The notes under the pieces: generated by a model
The model's input: the letters and a program-made list of their open reading frames with translations, nothing else
The model's database searches: none
What the model was told of the DNA's origin: nothing
Made by a program: the position numbers and the translations under genes
In this document: positions 1-7,476 of the stretch, in pieces
How the letters are laid out: every line of letters starts with the position of its first letter
How positions within the stretch are numbered: position 1 is the first letter of the stretch
Assembly: GCF_030316895.1 (NCBI RefSeq)
Contig: NZ_JASZYV010000001.1
Span: 1,178,001 to 1,242,000 of the forward strand
Direction: 5' to 3'
From: Variovorax dokdonensis
GTDB taxonomy: Bacteria > Pseudomonadota > Gammaproteobacteria > Burkholderiales > Burkholderiaceae_C
Length of the DNA stretch: 64,000 bases

Positions 1-121
1 TCGCGAGCGTGAAAGGCGCGACCTCGAGCGCGTCGTAGCCCATAGCGCAGGCCAATTCGCACTGGCGCGCGAAAGGCTCTGGCGCCAGCACTTCGTTGCA
101 CAGCGAAAGGCGCAGCTTCAT
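1..121 (-). CDS. Sugar phosphate isomerase/epimerase-like TIM-barrel protein (N-terminal part, cut by window edge)
   Basis: Only the first 40 residues are inside the window. They read MKLRLSLCNEVLAPEPFARQ and continue into CAMGYDALEVAPFTLA. The short first beta strand, then Phe/Gln/Cys positions and a 'GYDALEV-P' second strand, is the usual start of the xylose-isomerase-like TIM-barrel family (hydroxypyruvate isomerase, AP-endonuclease-2 fold). Its ATG overlaps the tctA stop codon by 4 bp (ATGA), so it is probably translated with the tripartite transporter and may act on the compound imported. The substrate cannot be named from this fragment. Confidence 0.7.
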   Translation of the reverse strand, partial: MKLRLSLCNEVLAPEPFARQCELACAMGYDALEVAPFTLA

Positions 122-1614
122 GCCGTTGCCACCTTGCGCGGGCCACGCATCTGCGACCAGATCTTGTAGGCGATCACGGCGAAGATCAGCGCGGCCACGC
201 AGGCCGAGATCGGGCGGGTGAAGAAGGGCGCCAGGCTGCCGTCGGACAGCACCAGCGCGCGGCGCAGGTTCTTCTCGAGCAGGTCGCCCAGCACGATGCC
301 CAGCACCAGCGGCGCCATTGGATAGCCCCAGCCGCGCAGGAAGAAGCCGATGATGCCGAAGGCCAGCATCACGTAGATGTCGAACAGGCGGCCGGCGATG
401 GCGAAGCTGCCCACCGCACACAGCACGAAGATGATCGGCACGATGATGTGCTGCGGCACGCGCAGCACCTGCACCAGGGCCTTCGTCAGCACCAGGCCGT
501 AGATCAGGATGCCGATGGTGGCGAACAGCATCATCGCGACCACGTCGTATACGAACTGCGGGTTCTCGACCATGATCATCGGGCCCGGGCGCACGCCGTG
601 GATGATCATGGCGGCCATCAGCACCGCCGCCGGCGCCGAACCGGGAATGGCCAGCGTCAGCACCGGAATCATGGCCCCGGGCACGCAGGCGTTGTCGCCC
701 GTTTCAGCCGCCATCAGGCCTTCGATCGAACCTTTGCCGAACTGCTCTTTTTCCTTGCTGGCGCGCTTGGCTGCGGCATAGGAGGACCAGGCGGCGATGT
801 CTTCGCCCACGCCCGGCACCACACCCACGCCGGTGCCGATGAGCCCCGAACGCAGGATGGTGCGCCAGTATTTGAAGACGTCGCCGATGCGCGGCAGCAC
901 GGAGTCGAAGGCGCTGATCTTCACCGGCAACTGGCGATGGCGCATGGCGGTCAGCAGCTCGGCAAAGCCGAATGCACCCACCAGCGCCGGCACCAGCTGG
1001 ATGCCACCGGCCAGGTCGCGAACGCCCCAGGCAAAGCGCTCGTAGCCGTACTGCGGCTCTTGGCCGATCGTTGCCACGAACAGGCCGGCGATGCCTGCGG
1101 TCCAGCCCTTGAGCGGGTCGTCGCCCGTGAGCGTGCCGGCGATCAGCACGCCGAACAGCGCCAGCCAGAAGAATTCATAGGCGCCGAAGTCAAGCGCAAA
1201 GCTGCCCAGCACCGGCGTGAAGGCAGCCAGGAAGAACATGCCCACCAGCGTGCCCATCACCGATCCGGACGTGGCCACGCCCATCGCCCGGCCGGCCAGG
1301 CCCTGGCGGGCGAGTGCGTAGCCATCGAGGCAGGAGGCGGCGGAGGCCGGCGTGCCGGGAATGTTCAGCAGGATCGCCGAGCGCGAGCCACCGTAGATGG
1401 CCCCGACGTAGGTGCAGATGAGGATCAGCAGCGCCTGGCTGTGTTCGAGCTTGAGCGTCAGCGTGGTCACCAGGGCCAGCGCCATCGTGGCCGTCAACCC
1501 GGGCAGCGCGCCCATCACCACGCCGACCAGCGTCGCCAGGAGCGCATAGCCGATCACCGTCGGTGTTGCGAAGGTGGCCAGCGAGTGGCCGAAGAGCGAG
1601 AGTCCCTGAAGCAT
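118..1614 (-). CDS. tctA: Tripartite tricarboxylate transporter, large membrane subunit TctA
   Basis: A 498-residue, strongly hydrophobic protein with about 11-12 membrane segments, the usual TctA size. Family hallmarks are visible: a Gly-rich N-terminal repeat (GALPGLTATMALAL), the segment YVGAIYGGSRSAILLNIPGT near residue 105, and the mirrored GVVPGVGEDIAAWSSYAAAK near residue 265, reflecting the internal duplication of the family. It forms the main secondary transport channel and takes substrate from the periplasmic binding protein TctC, driven by an ion gradient. An in-frame extension to 1830 is open but is low-complexity and overlaps tctB, so I start at the ATG at 1614, 22 bp after tctB. 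Substrate is unknown; Bug/Tct systems carry carboxylates. Confidence 0.93.
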   Translation of the reverse strand: MLQGLSLFGHSLATFATPTVIGYALLATLVGVVMGALPGLTATMALALVTTLTLKLEHSQALLILICTYVGAIYGGSRSAILLNIPGTPASAASCLDGYALARQGLAGRAMGVATSGSVMGTLVGMFFLAAFTPVLGSFALDFGAYEFFWLALFGVLIAGTLTGDDPLKGWTAGIAGLFVATIGQEPQYGYERFAWGVRDLAGGIQLVPALVGAFGFAELLTAMRHRQLPVKISAFDSVLPRIGDVFKYWRTILRSGLIGTGVGVVPGVGEDIAAWSSYAAAKRASKEKEQFGKGSIEGLMAAETGDNACVPGAMIPVLTLAIPGSAPAAVLMAAMIIHGVRPGPMIMVENPQFVYDVVAMMLFATIGILIYGLVLTKALVQVLRVPQHIIVPIIFVLCAVGSFAIAGRLFDIYVMLAFGIIGFFLRGWGYPMAPLVLGIVLGDLLEKNLRRALVLSDGSLAPFFTRPISACVAALIFAVIAYKIWSQMRGPRKVATA

Positions 1615-1636
1615 GCGATTCGTGCCGTCCGCCCGG

Positions 1637-2125
1637 TCAGGGCAGGCGGACCAGGAAGAGGTGTTCGAAGACGACGGTGACGGCCGCCGCGGTGGCCACA
1701 CCGGCAATGGCGCCGACCAGCAGGCGCCGCTGGATCGAGGTGCCCGGCGCCGCGAAGATGGCGACGAAGGCGGCGACGTAGATCGCGGTGCACAAGGCGT
1801 AGGGCATGTGTCCGACCATGCCGGCCGCATAGCCGACGCTCAGCACCAGCGTGACCAGCGCGCGGCCGTTGAGCAGGCGCTCGGCCGGCTGGCCCGTGCG
1901 CTCGGCGGCCGACCGGCCGGAAGGGCGACCCCGCAGAACATGCAGAAGGCCAAGCACCATCAGCACCGCCCCGAGCAGGCCGGGCATGAAGCCGGGGAGC
2001 GTGAACAGCGCTGCCTGCTGGCCTTCGAAGCGGTCCATGCGCAGCGATTCGGCGAGCAGGAGCGCGCCGAAGACGATCCAGCCAAGCCCGGCAATGCGGT
2101 CTGAAGGGGCGGCGTTGTCAGTCAT
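1637..2125 (-). CDS. tctB: Tripartite tricarboxylate transporter, small membrane subunit TctB
   Basis: A 162-residue protein with four predicted membrane segments, the size and layout of the TctB family. Examples are AGLGWIVFGALLLAESL near residue 12 and LVTLVLSVGYAAGMVGHMPY near residue 91. It lies between tctC and tctA in the canonical C-B-A order. TctB is poorly conserved in sequence, so the call rests on topology, size and position. No good ribosome binding site is seen before the ATG; a strong hairpin sits just upstream in the transcript. Confidence 0.85.
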   Translation of the reverse strand: MTDNAAPSDRIAGLGWIVFGALLLAESLRMDRFEGQQAALFTLPGFMPGLLGAVLMVLGLLHVLRGRPSGRSAAERTGQPAERLLNGRALVTLVLSVGYAAGMVGHMPYALCTAIYVAAFVAIFAAPGTSIQRRLLVGAIAGVATAAAVTVVFEHLFLVRLP

Positions 2126-2155
2126 GAGGATGAGGAGGCGAGATCAGAAGAAGCG

Positions 2156-2182
2156 GCGCGTCGGCCGCGGAGGCCGACGCGC
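2156..2182 (-). other. Strong hairpin in the tctC-tctB intercistronic gap
   Basis: An 11-bp perfect inverted repeat, GCGCGTCGGCC / GGCCGACGCGC, with a 5-nt loop. It lies 16 bp after the tctC stop and about 30 bp before the tctB start. There is no T-run, so it is not a classical terminator. Such hairpins after a binding-protein gene often protect the upstream message or reduce downstream expression; that role is inferred. Confidence 0.6.
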
Positions 2183-2198
2183 GCTGGGACGAGCCGAA

Positions 2199-3218
2199 TC
2201 AGGGCTTCGGAATGCCGACCGTGTCGGGCGATACCTTGGCCTTGCCCGCGCCCTGCTGGACCCAGGCGTAGGACTGGATGGCCGGGAAGACCGCCTTCTG
2301 GGCTTCTTCGCCATACGCCGGCGCAAACAGCGCGCCGCGGGACTCGGCGTACTTCTTGAGCGCCGCGTTCTTGACCATCTCGTTCTTCCAGATGTTGTCC
2401 AGCGTCTGGGTGACCTGCGCGGGCACACCCTTGGGCACGAAGATGCCGAAGTAGTTGACCGGGTCCTTGAAGCCGGGAATGAAGTCCGAAAGCGGCGGCA
2501 CCGTGCCGAAACCTTCGATGGTCAACGGCTTGTCGCCCACCACCGCGAGCGGGCGGATCTTCTTGGCGCGGATCATGTCGGTCTGCTCGGCCGCCAATTG
2601 CGTGGTGACCTGCGTTTCGCCCGAAGCTGCGGCGACGGCTGCCGGCGCGCCGCCGTCATACGTCACGTGCTTGTAGGTAACGCCGGCTGCGCGAGCGATG
2701 GCTTCGATGGCGGAGTGGCCGCTCGAATTGACGCCGGCCGTCGCCACCGACACCGTACCGGGCTTGGCCTTCATGGCGTCGAGCAGTTCCTTCATGGACT
2801 TGTACGGCGTGTCGGCGTTGACGCCGACCACCGCAACGTGCGCCACGTTGAGGTACAGGTTCCAGTCCTTGATGGATGTGTCGAGCATGCCCAGCACCTT
2901 GTAGGTGCCCAGGTCCTTGGCGGCGCCTGCGGTCCAGGTGTAGCCGTCTTTCGCGGCTTCCAGCGCGTTCTTGGAGCCCACCGAGCCGGAGGCGCCAGGC
3001 TGGTTCTGGATCACGATGGTCTGGCCCAGCGCCTTCTCGAGTTCTGCGGCCGTCACGCGCGTCACCTGGTCGGTCGAACCGCCAGCGGCCCAGGGCACGA
3101 TCAGGGTGATCGGACGTTCGGGCTTCCACTGCGCCCAGGCGCCGGAAACGGCCGAGGTCAGTGCAGCCAGCACGAAGGCGCGGCGCGCCAGCACGGGAAG
3201 GGAAGTAGCGATGCTCAC
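2199..3218 (-). CDS. tctC: Tripartite tricarboxylate transporter periplasmic binding protein (Bug family, TctC)
   Basis: A 339-residue secreted binding protein. The start is taken as GTG at 3218 because AGGAG lies 7 nt upstream; the ATG 8 codons earlier lacks such a site. A signal peptide spans about residues 1-30 (basic SLPVLARRAF, hydrophobic LAALTSAVSG, cleavage after AWA). The mature N-terminus WKPERPITLIVPWAAGGSTD is the classical Bug signature, with the Gly-Gly loop that binds a carboxylate, followed by ENQPGASGS-like text (IQNQPGASGS). It captures the solute and delivers it to TctA/B. It is first in the operon under a candidate promoter and palindrome. The ligand cannot be read from sequence; this family is heavily expanded in Comamonadaceae. 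Confidence 0.93.
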   Translation of the reverse strand: MSIATSLPVLARRAFVLAALTSAVSGAWAQWKPERPITLIVPWAAGGSTDQVTRVTAAELEKALGQTIVIQNQPGASGSVGSKNALEAAKDGYTWTAGAAKDLGTYKVLGMLDTSIKDWNLYLNVAHVAVVGVNADTPYKSMKELLDAMKAKPGTVSVATAGVNSSGHSAIEAIARAAGVTYKHVTYDGGAPAAVAAASGETQVTTQLAAEQTDMIRAKKIRPLAVVGDKPLTIEGFGTVPPLSDFIPGFKDPVNYFGIFVPKGVPAQVTQTLDNIWKNEMVKNAALKKYAESRGALFAPAYGEEAQKAVFPAIQSYAWVQQGAGKAKVSPDTVGIPKP

Positions 3219-3240
3219 GGTTTGTCTCCTGTTCTCTTGC

Positions 3241-3260
3241 AATTCACCAGCGAGTGAATT
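3241..3260. promoter_or_regulatory. Candidate TetR operator at the tctC promoter
   Basis: A perfect 7-bp inverted repeat, AATTCAC - 6 bp - GTGAATT, placed immediately downstream of the predicted tctC -10 and overlapping its last bases. A dimeric repressor bound here would block transcription. The neighbouring TetR-family gene is the obvious candidate; the assignment is inference. Confidence 0.6.
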
Positions 3261-3286
3261 GTGTAGAGATGCATCGTGAACGTCAA
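3258..3286 (-). promoter_or_regulatory. Candidate tctC promoter
   Basis: Reading the minus strand, TTGACG (3286-3281) is followed after 17 bp by CACAAT (3263-3258). The -35 matches 5 of 6 consensus positions and the -10 matches 4 of 6. It lies 40 bp upstream of the tctC GTG. The palindrome at 3241-3260 starts at the end of the -10 element. Confidence 0.45.
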
Positions 3287-3299
3287 CGCATCGTCACGG

Positions 3300-3941
3300 T
3301 CAATCCTTCAGTACATACCCGAGGATCACGTCGCAGATGTGCGAGCGCCGTTCGGCGCGTGCCTTGCCGGTCATCAGGTCGCGCCCGAAGATGGCCGACA
3401 GCGTGTGGTTGTTCGACAGGTAGAAGTACGCCAGCGAGGCGATCGAGATGTAGAGCTGCACCGCATCGACGCCGCCGCGGAACACTCCGTCCTTGCGCCC
3501 GCGCTCGAGGATGTCGCCCAGCGTCTGGATCACCGGCGAGTTCATCTCCCGCACCCGGCTCGATTTCCTCAAGTGGCGCGCCTGGTGGAGGTTGGCGCTG
3601 TTCAGGAGGGTGATGAACTCCGGGTGATCGATGTAATAGTCCCAGGTGAACTCGGTCAGGCGACGCACCGCGTCGGGCGGCGACAGCGCCAGCAGGTGCA
3701 GCTTCTGCTCGGCAGTTCGGATGTCCGCATACACGCCCTCCAGCACGGCCAGGAACAGGTCGTCCTTGCTGCCGAAGTAGTAGTAGATGAGCCGCTTGTT
3801 GACGTCCGCCCGCTCGGCAATTCGGTCGACCCGCGCGCCCGCCAGGCCATGCTGTGCGAACTCGTCCCGAGCAGCTTCGAGAATGGCCTGCTGCGACCGG
3901 TCGGCGTTGCGGGACCGGGGCTCCGGTGCGGTGTCAGTCAT
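3300..3941 (-). CDS. TetR-family transcriptional regulator
   Basis: A 213-residue TetR regulator. The N-terminal helix-turn-helix spans about residues 15-62 with the expected text: AILEAARDEFAQHGLAGARVD, then IAERADVNKRLIYYYFGSKDDLF. The C-terminal half is an all-helical ligand/dimerisation domain rich in aromatic residues (FTWDYYIDHPEF, LAYFYLSNNH), similar to RutR-like members. It lies upstream of and co-directional with tctC, and divergent from the TPP enzyme. Matching half-sites before tctC and before itself suggest it controls the transporter and its own gene. The effector is probably the transported carboxylate or a product of the TPP enzyme; that is inference. Confidence 0.92.
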   Translation of the reverse strand: MTDTAPEPRSRNADRSQQAILEAARDEFAQHGLAGARVDRIAERADVNKRLIYYYFGSKDDLFLAVLEGVYADIRTAEQKLHLLALSPPDAVRRLTEFTWDYYIDHPEFITLLNSANLHQARHLRKSSRVREMNSPVIQTLGDILERGRKDGVFRGGVDAVQLYISIASLAYFYLSNNHTLSAIFGRDLMTGKARAERRSHICDVILGYVLKD

Positions 3942-3948
3942 GGGTGGT

Positions 3949-3968
3949 TTTTAACTGTTTGGTGAATT
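3949..3968. promoter_or_regulatory. Half-conserved copy of the TetR operator upstream of tetR
   Basis: GTGAATT at 3962-3968 is identical to the right arm of the operator at 3241-3260. At the same 6-bp spacing the left arm reads TTTTAAC, which matches 4 of 7 positions. It lies 8-27 bp upstream of the tetR ATG and between tetR and the divergent TPP-enzyme gene. It may be a weaker autoregulatory site. Confidence 0.4.
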
Positions 3969-4089
3969 AGAGGCCATCCATGGCAACCCGTATTCGGTGC
4001 CGGGGCGCGCCGCGCCTGACCGATGATCGGTGCTCGCCAGCCCATAATTCCTTGATCATCAAATGCCCACTGAAGAGAGAGCTCAGCGC

Positions 4090-5820
4090 ATGCAGCAGCA
4101 CGAACCCACCACGGCGGCAGGACGCCTGATTGTCCAGTGCCTGATCGAGCAAGGCGTCGACACAGTTTTCGGCGTGCCCGGCGAGAGCTTCCTGGCCGTG
4201 CTCGACGGCTTTCACGCCGAAGAGGGGCGCATTCGCTTCGTCATCAATCGCCAGGAGGGTGGTGCCGCGTTCATGGCGGAGGCGCAGGGCAAGCTGACCG
4301 GCCGCCCGGGCGTCTGCTTCGTCACCCGCGGTCCGGGGGCGACCAACGCTTCCATCGGTGTTCACACCGCCTTCCAGGATTCGACGCCGATGATCTTGTT
4401 CGTCGGCGATGTCGGCGGTGACTTTCGCGACCGCGAGGCTTTCCAGGAAGTGGAATACAACAGCTTCTTCGGCCCCAGCACCAAAGGCTTCGCCAAGCGG
4501 GTGGAGCGCATCGATGACGCCGAGCGCATCCCAGAATATGTGGCGCGTGCCTTCGCGACTGCCATGAACGGCCGGCCTGGACCCGTCGTGCTGGTGCTGC
4601 CGGAGGACATGCTCGCACGCCACGTCGTGGCAAAGCCTTTGCCACGCGTTGAAGCCGTGCAACCCTGGAGCGACCCAGGTGCCTTGCGCAGCTTGCGCGA
4701 GATGCTGATGGCGTCGAGCCGGCCCTTTGTGATCGCCGGCGGCAGTGGCTGGACGCCGCAGGCTGCGCAAGCCCTGCAGCGATTTGCGGAGAACTGGCGC
4801 CTGCCGGTGGGAAACGCGTTCCGCTTTCAGGACACTTTCGACAACCACCATCCGCAGTACGCCGGGGATGTCGGGATCGCGCTCAACCCGAAATTGGCGC
4901 AGCGCATCATGGACGCCGACCTCATCATTGCGATCGGGCCTCGCCTTGGCGAGATGACCACGAGCGGCTACACGCTGCTGCAGGCGCCCAGACCCGCCCA
5001 GAAGCTGGTGCACATCCATGCCAGCGCCGAGGAACTGAATCGCGTGTACCGGGCCGACCTGGCCATCAATGCCGGTATGAGTGCCGCCGCTCGCAGTCTG
5101 GAGGTGATCAGCGCTCCGCCTGAAGTTCCGTGGGAGGCGTGGACGCGCGCGGCCAATGCCGATTACCTTGCCAATCTGCAGCCGCAGCCTCTGGCCGGGA
5201 TGCCGCCCGAGGCGCCGCGCGGCGCGGTCGACATGGCCAAGGTGGTGGGCTTGCTGCAGGAGCATCTGCCTGCCGATGCCGTGCTGACCAATGGCGCCGG
5301 CAACTTTGCCAGCTGGGTGCACCGCTACTTCCGCCACCACGGTTTGGCGAAGGGGAACAAGACGCAACTGGCACCGACTGGCGGTGCCATGGGCTACGGG
5401 GTGCCGGCCGGGATCGCGGCCAATCTGCTGACGGGGCGGGTCGCTTTCACCATCGCGGGAGACGGCGACTTCCTCATGAACGGCCAGGAACTGGCGACCG
5501 CCGCCCAGCATGGGGCGAAGAGCATCGTCGTGCTGCTCAACAACGGCATGTTCGGCACGATCCGGATGCACCAGGAGCGCGAATATCCGGAGCGGGTCAG
5601 TGGCACCAGGCTCGCCAACCCTGACTTCTGCGCGTTGGCGCGGGCCTATGGCTATGCGGCAGAACGGGTGGAGCGAACCGAGGATTTCGAAGCGGCCCTC
5701 TTGCGCGCGTTGGCGGCCGACACCGGCACGCTGATCGAAATACCGCTCGATCCCCAGGTGATCACGACTCGGGGCTCGCTCGATGCCATCCGGCAAGGGG
5801 CTCGCAAGGCAGGACGCTGA
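4090..5820 (+). CDS. Thiamine-diphosphate-dependent enzyme of the acetolactate synthase/decarboxylase superfamily
   Basis: A 576-residue protein with the three-domain layout of this superfamily: Pyr domain (about 15-180) with the activating glutamate in VINRQEGGAAFMAEA, a central FAD/ADP-fold domain (about 200-335), and a PP domain (about 370-560) with the ThDP/Mg motif GDGDFLMNG ending in LLNN. The ATG at 4090 is preferred over that at 4063 because only the former has a purine-rich AGAGAG upstream. It sits divergent from tetR beside a carboxylate transporter, so a catabolic 2-oxoacid or acyl-CoA lyase role is more likely than branched-chain biosynthesis; no ilvN partner is nearby. The specific reaction cannot be assigned. 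Confidence 0.88.
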   Translation: MQQHEPTTAAGRLIVQCLIEQGVDTVFGVPGESFLAVLDGFHAEEGRIRFVINRQEGGAAFMAEAQGKLTGRPGVCFVTRGPGATNASIGVHTAFQDSTPMILFVGDVGGDFRDREAFQEVEYNSFFGPSTKGFAKRVERIDDAERIPEYVARAFATAMNGRPGPVVLVLPEDMLARHVVAKPLPRVEAVQPWSDPGALRSLREMLMASSRPFVIAGGSGWTPQAAQALQRFAENWRLPVGNAFRFQDTFDNHHPQYAGDVGIALNPKLAQRIMDADLIIAIGPRLGEMTTSGYTLLQAPRPAQKLVHIHASAEELNRVYRADLAINAGMSAAARSLEVISAPPEVPWEAWTRAANADYLANLQPQPLAGMPPEAPRGAVDMAKVVGLLQEHLPADAVLTNGAGNFASWVHRYFRHHGLAKGNKTQLAPTGGAMGYGVPAGIAANLLTGRVAFTIAGDGDFLMNGQELATAAQHGAKSIVVLLNNGMFGTIRMHQEREYPERVSGTRLANPDFCALARAYGYAAERVERTEDFEAALLRALAADTGTLIEIPLDPQVITTRGSLDAIRQGARKAGR

Positions 5821-5857
5821 GCCGGCGGGCTGCGGCCGGCTTCTGCACCAGCAATGA

Positions 5858-5881
5858 AAAAGCCGGCATCAGCCGGCTTTT
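5858..5881. terminator. Bidirectional rho-independent terminator
   Basis: AAAAGCCGGC, loop ATCA, GCCGGCTTTT: a perfect 10-bp stem whose A/T flanks give a T-run on either strand. It lies between the convergent TPP-enzyme gene (ends 5820) and the SWIB gene (ends 5924). Confidence 0.85.
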
Positions 5882-5923
5882 GTTCGACCGGGCAGGCGGT
5901 GCACCACCTGCCGCGCGCGCGCC

Positions 5924-6340
5924 TTACTTGACGTGCTTGCCGATCAGTGCGGCCAGTTCGAACATCGACACCTGACCCTTGCCGAAGATTTCCTTCAGCT
6001 TGGCGTCGGCGTTGATCATGCGCTTGTTGGCCTTGTCCTGGAGGTTGTTCTTCTTGATGTAGTCCCACAGCTTGCTCACGATGGCGGTGCGCGGCAGCGG
6101 CGTGGAGCCGACGACGGCAGCCAGTGCGGGGCTTGGAGCCAGCGCCTTCATGAACGCGGCGTTGGGCGTGCGCTTCTTTGCGGGAGCCTTCTTGGCAGCG
6201 ACCTTTTTGGCCGGAGCTGCCTTCTTCGCGGGAGCCGCCTTCTTCGCCGGAGCGGCCTTCTTTGCGGGAGCCGCCTTCTTCGCCGGTGCGGCCTTCTTTG
6301 CCGGCGCTTTCTTGGCCGGAGCCTTCTTTGCAGTTGCCAT
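5924..6340 (-). CDS. SWIB/MDM2-domain protein with histone-H1-like Lys/Ala/Pro tail
   Basis: A 138-residue very basic protein. Residues 1-56 are a Lys/Ala/Pro tail containing five consecutive AAPAKK units (residues 17-46), like eukaryotic H1 tails and bacterial H1-like proteins. Residues about 65-138 form a SWIB domain (LPRTAIVSKLWDYIKKNNLQ, then INADAKLKEIFG and MFELAALIGKHV). The start at 6340 has AAAGGAAAG 5 nt upstream; longer in-frame starts lack this. Tail plus SWIB proteins are known in chlamydiae and many betaproteobacteria. A role in DNA binding and nucleoid organisation is likely from composition; no specific target is visible. It is convergent with the TPP gene and shares its terminator. 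Confidence 0.9.
   Translation of the reverse strand: MATAKKAPAKKAPAKKAAPAKKAAPAKKAAPAKKAAPAKKAAPAKKVAAKKAPAKKRTPNAAFMKALAPSPALAAVVGSTPLPRTAIVSKLWDYIKKNNLQDKANKRMINADAKLKEIFGKGQVSMFELAALIGKHVK
6203..6292 (-). repeat. In-frame tandem repeat, five 18-bp units encoding AAPAKK
   Basis: Five direct copies of an 18-bp unit inside the SWIB-protein gene. Codon choice partly alternates between adjacent units (for example TTCTTCGCCGG next to TTCTTTGCGGG), giving a partial 36-bp periodicity. Copy number could change by slippage without breaking the frame. Confidence 0.85.
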
Positions 6341-6371
6341 GGTTGCTTTCCTTTTTTCGACTGAGTACTCA

Positions 6372-6397
6372 CCAGTGAAAAACCAACTCTTCACTGG
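6372..6397. promoter_or_regulatory. Inverted repeat upstream of the SWIB gene
   Basis: CCAGTGAA (6372-6379), 10-bp spacer, TTCACTGG (6390-6397): perfect 8-bp arms one helical turn and a half apart, 32-57 bp before the start codon. It is either an operator or a 5' UTR stem. No regulator is assigned. Confidence 0.4.
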
Positions 6398-6451
6398 CAT
6401 TGCGCATGCTACGGGAGAAGAAACACGTTTCCAAGCGAGAAGCGCTGTTTT

Positions 6452-7447
6452 TCAATGGCAGTTGTTGTTTTTTTCAGAGGGAGGCACGAGGGGATGCGCA
6501 TCCGAGCCCACCTGGGAGTGCGCTGGCACGCGACGGGGCCACGTAGCCAGCACCACCCCGAGCAGGGCCGCACCGAAAGCCAGCAGTTGCAATGCAGTCA
6601 GTTTCTCGCCCAGCGCAAGCACGCCAACCAGTGCCGCGCTGACCGGAAGCATCACCGTGAAAACCCCAGCTTTGGATGCCGGAACGCTGCGCAAGCCAGT
6701 CATCCAGAGCCAGACAGTCCAGATGCTGGCGGCAAGGGCGTAGACCAGGAGCAGGCCCCACAGGCTGACTGATATCGAAGAAAAATCGAAACGAAGTGCG
6801 AACCAGATACCGAACGGCGTCGACAGAACGAAGCCCCAAAGGTTGATCAATGCCGAGATACGCCTTGGCCCCAACTTGCCGGTGAGCGACTTGCCGATCA
6901 CCGCGTAGGACGCCTCGCAGACGACGGCGCAGAAGACCAGGAGGTTGCCAAGCCAAGGGCGGGCGCTTGTCGCGGTGTCGGAGGCAGCCGGCGCGTGACC
7001 GTGCGCCGGAGCAAGTGCCAGCAGCCCGATCCCCAGCGCCGAAAAGGCGATGGCGAGCATGACTTGGGGCGTGATGCGCTCGCGCAGGAAGATCCAGCTG
7101 ATCAGCGCGACCATCGCCGGAATCGCCGCCATGATCACGCCAGCCGAGACGGCGCTGGTCATGCTCACGCCGAAGAGCATGCAGATCGAGAAAAGGAAGT
7201 TCCCTAGAAAAGACTCCAGGAAGACAAGGCCGCGTGTGCGGCCAGACATCGGCGCTTCGTCGGGCGGGCGCCGAAGCCAGTGCGGCATGGCCAGCGCGGC
7301 AATGCCGAAGCGCAGCCACGCCAGCAGAAGCACCGGCATGGCAGCGACAAGCGGTTTGGACAGCGCCACGTAGCACCCGACCAGCGACATGCTGAGTGCG
7401 AGGCAACCATAAGCAACGAGGCGGGGAGGGTGAGCGTGGGAGGTCAA
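6452..7447 (-). CDS. EamA/DMT-family permease
   Basis: A 331-residue inner-membrane protein with about 10 membrane segments in two EamA repeats (about residues 10-150 and 170-305). Typical text includes FGVSMTSAVSAGVIMAAIPAMVALISW in the first repeat and GLRSVPASKAGVFTVMLPVSAALVGVLALGEKL in the second, each ending in the acidic turn (LRERIT, LGEKLT) of DMT exporters. It probably exports a small metabolite or amino acid; the substrate is unknown. The assigned start is a TTG codon without a clear ribosome site; the next in-frame ATG would cut into the first membrane segment. It is divergent from the gene at 7477. Confidence 0.88.
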   Translation of the reverse strand: MTSHAHPPRLVAYGCLALSMSLVGCYVALSKPLVAAMPVLLLAWLRFGIAALAMPHWLRRPPDEAPMSGRTRGLVFLESFLGNFLFSICMLFGVSMTSAVSAGVIMAAIPAMVALISWIFLRERITPQVMLAIAFSALGIGLLALAPAHGHAPAASDTATSARPWLGNLLVFCAVVCEASYAVIGKSLTGKLGPRRISALINLWGFVLSTPFGIWFALRFDFSSISVSLWGLLLVYALAASIWTVWLWMTGLRSVPASKAGVFTVMLPVSAALVGVLALGEKLTALQLLAFGAALLGVVLATWPRRVPAHSQVGSDAHPLVPPSEKNNNCH

Positions 7448-7476
7448 GCGCAGGGGAGATGGCGGAAACTCGCTGA

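Noticed and set aside
448..1680. Long antisense frame over tctA
   Set aside because: His/Arg/Gln-rich shadow of a membrane protein gene; no family resemblance.
4051..4062. TTGAT-C-ATCAA palindrome before the TPP-enzyme gene
   Set aside because: Only 5-bp arms, not repeated at the other promoters of the cluster; too short to support an operator call.
3967..5796. A 609-codon open frame antisense to the TPP enzyme
   Set aside because: Composition is typical of high-GC antisense frames and the sense frame carries intact TPP motifs.
6203..6292. Repeat array resembling a CRISPR
   Set aside because: Units are contiguous, 18 bp, in frame and without spacers; they encode the AAPAKK tail.
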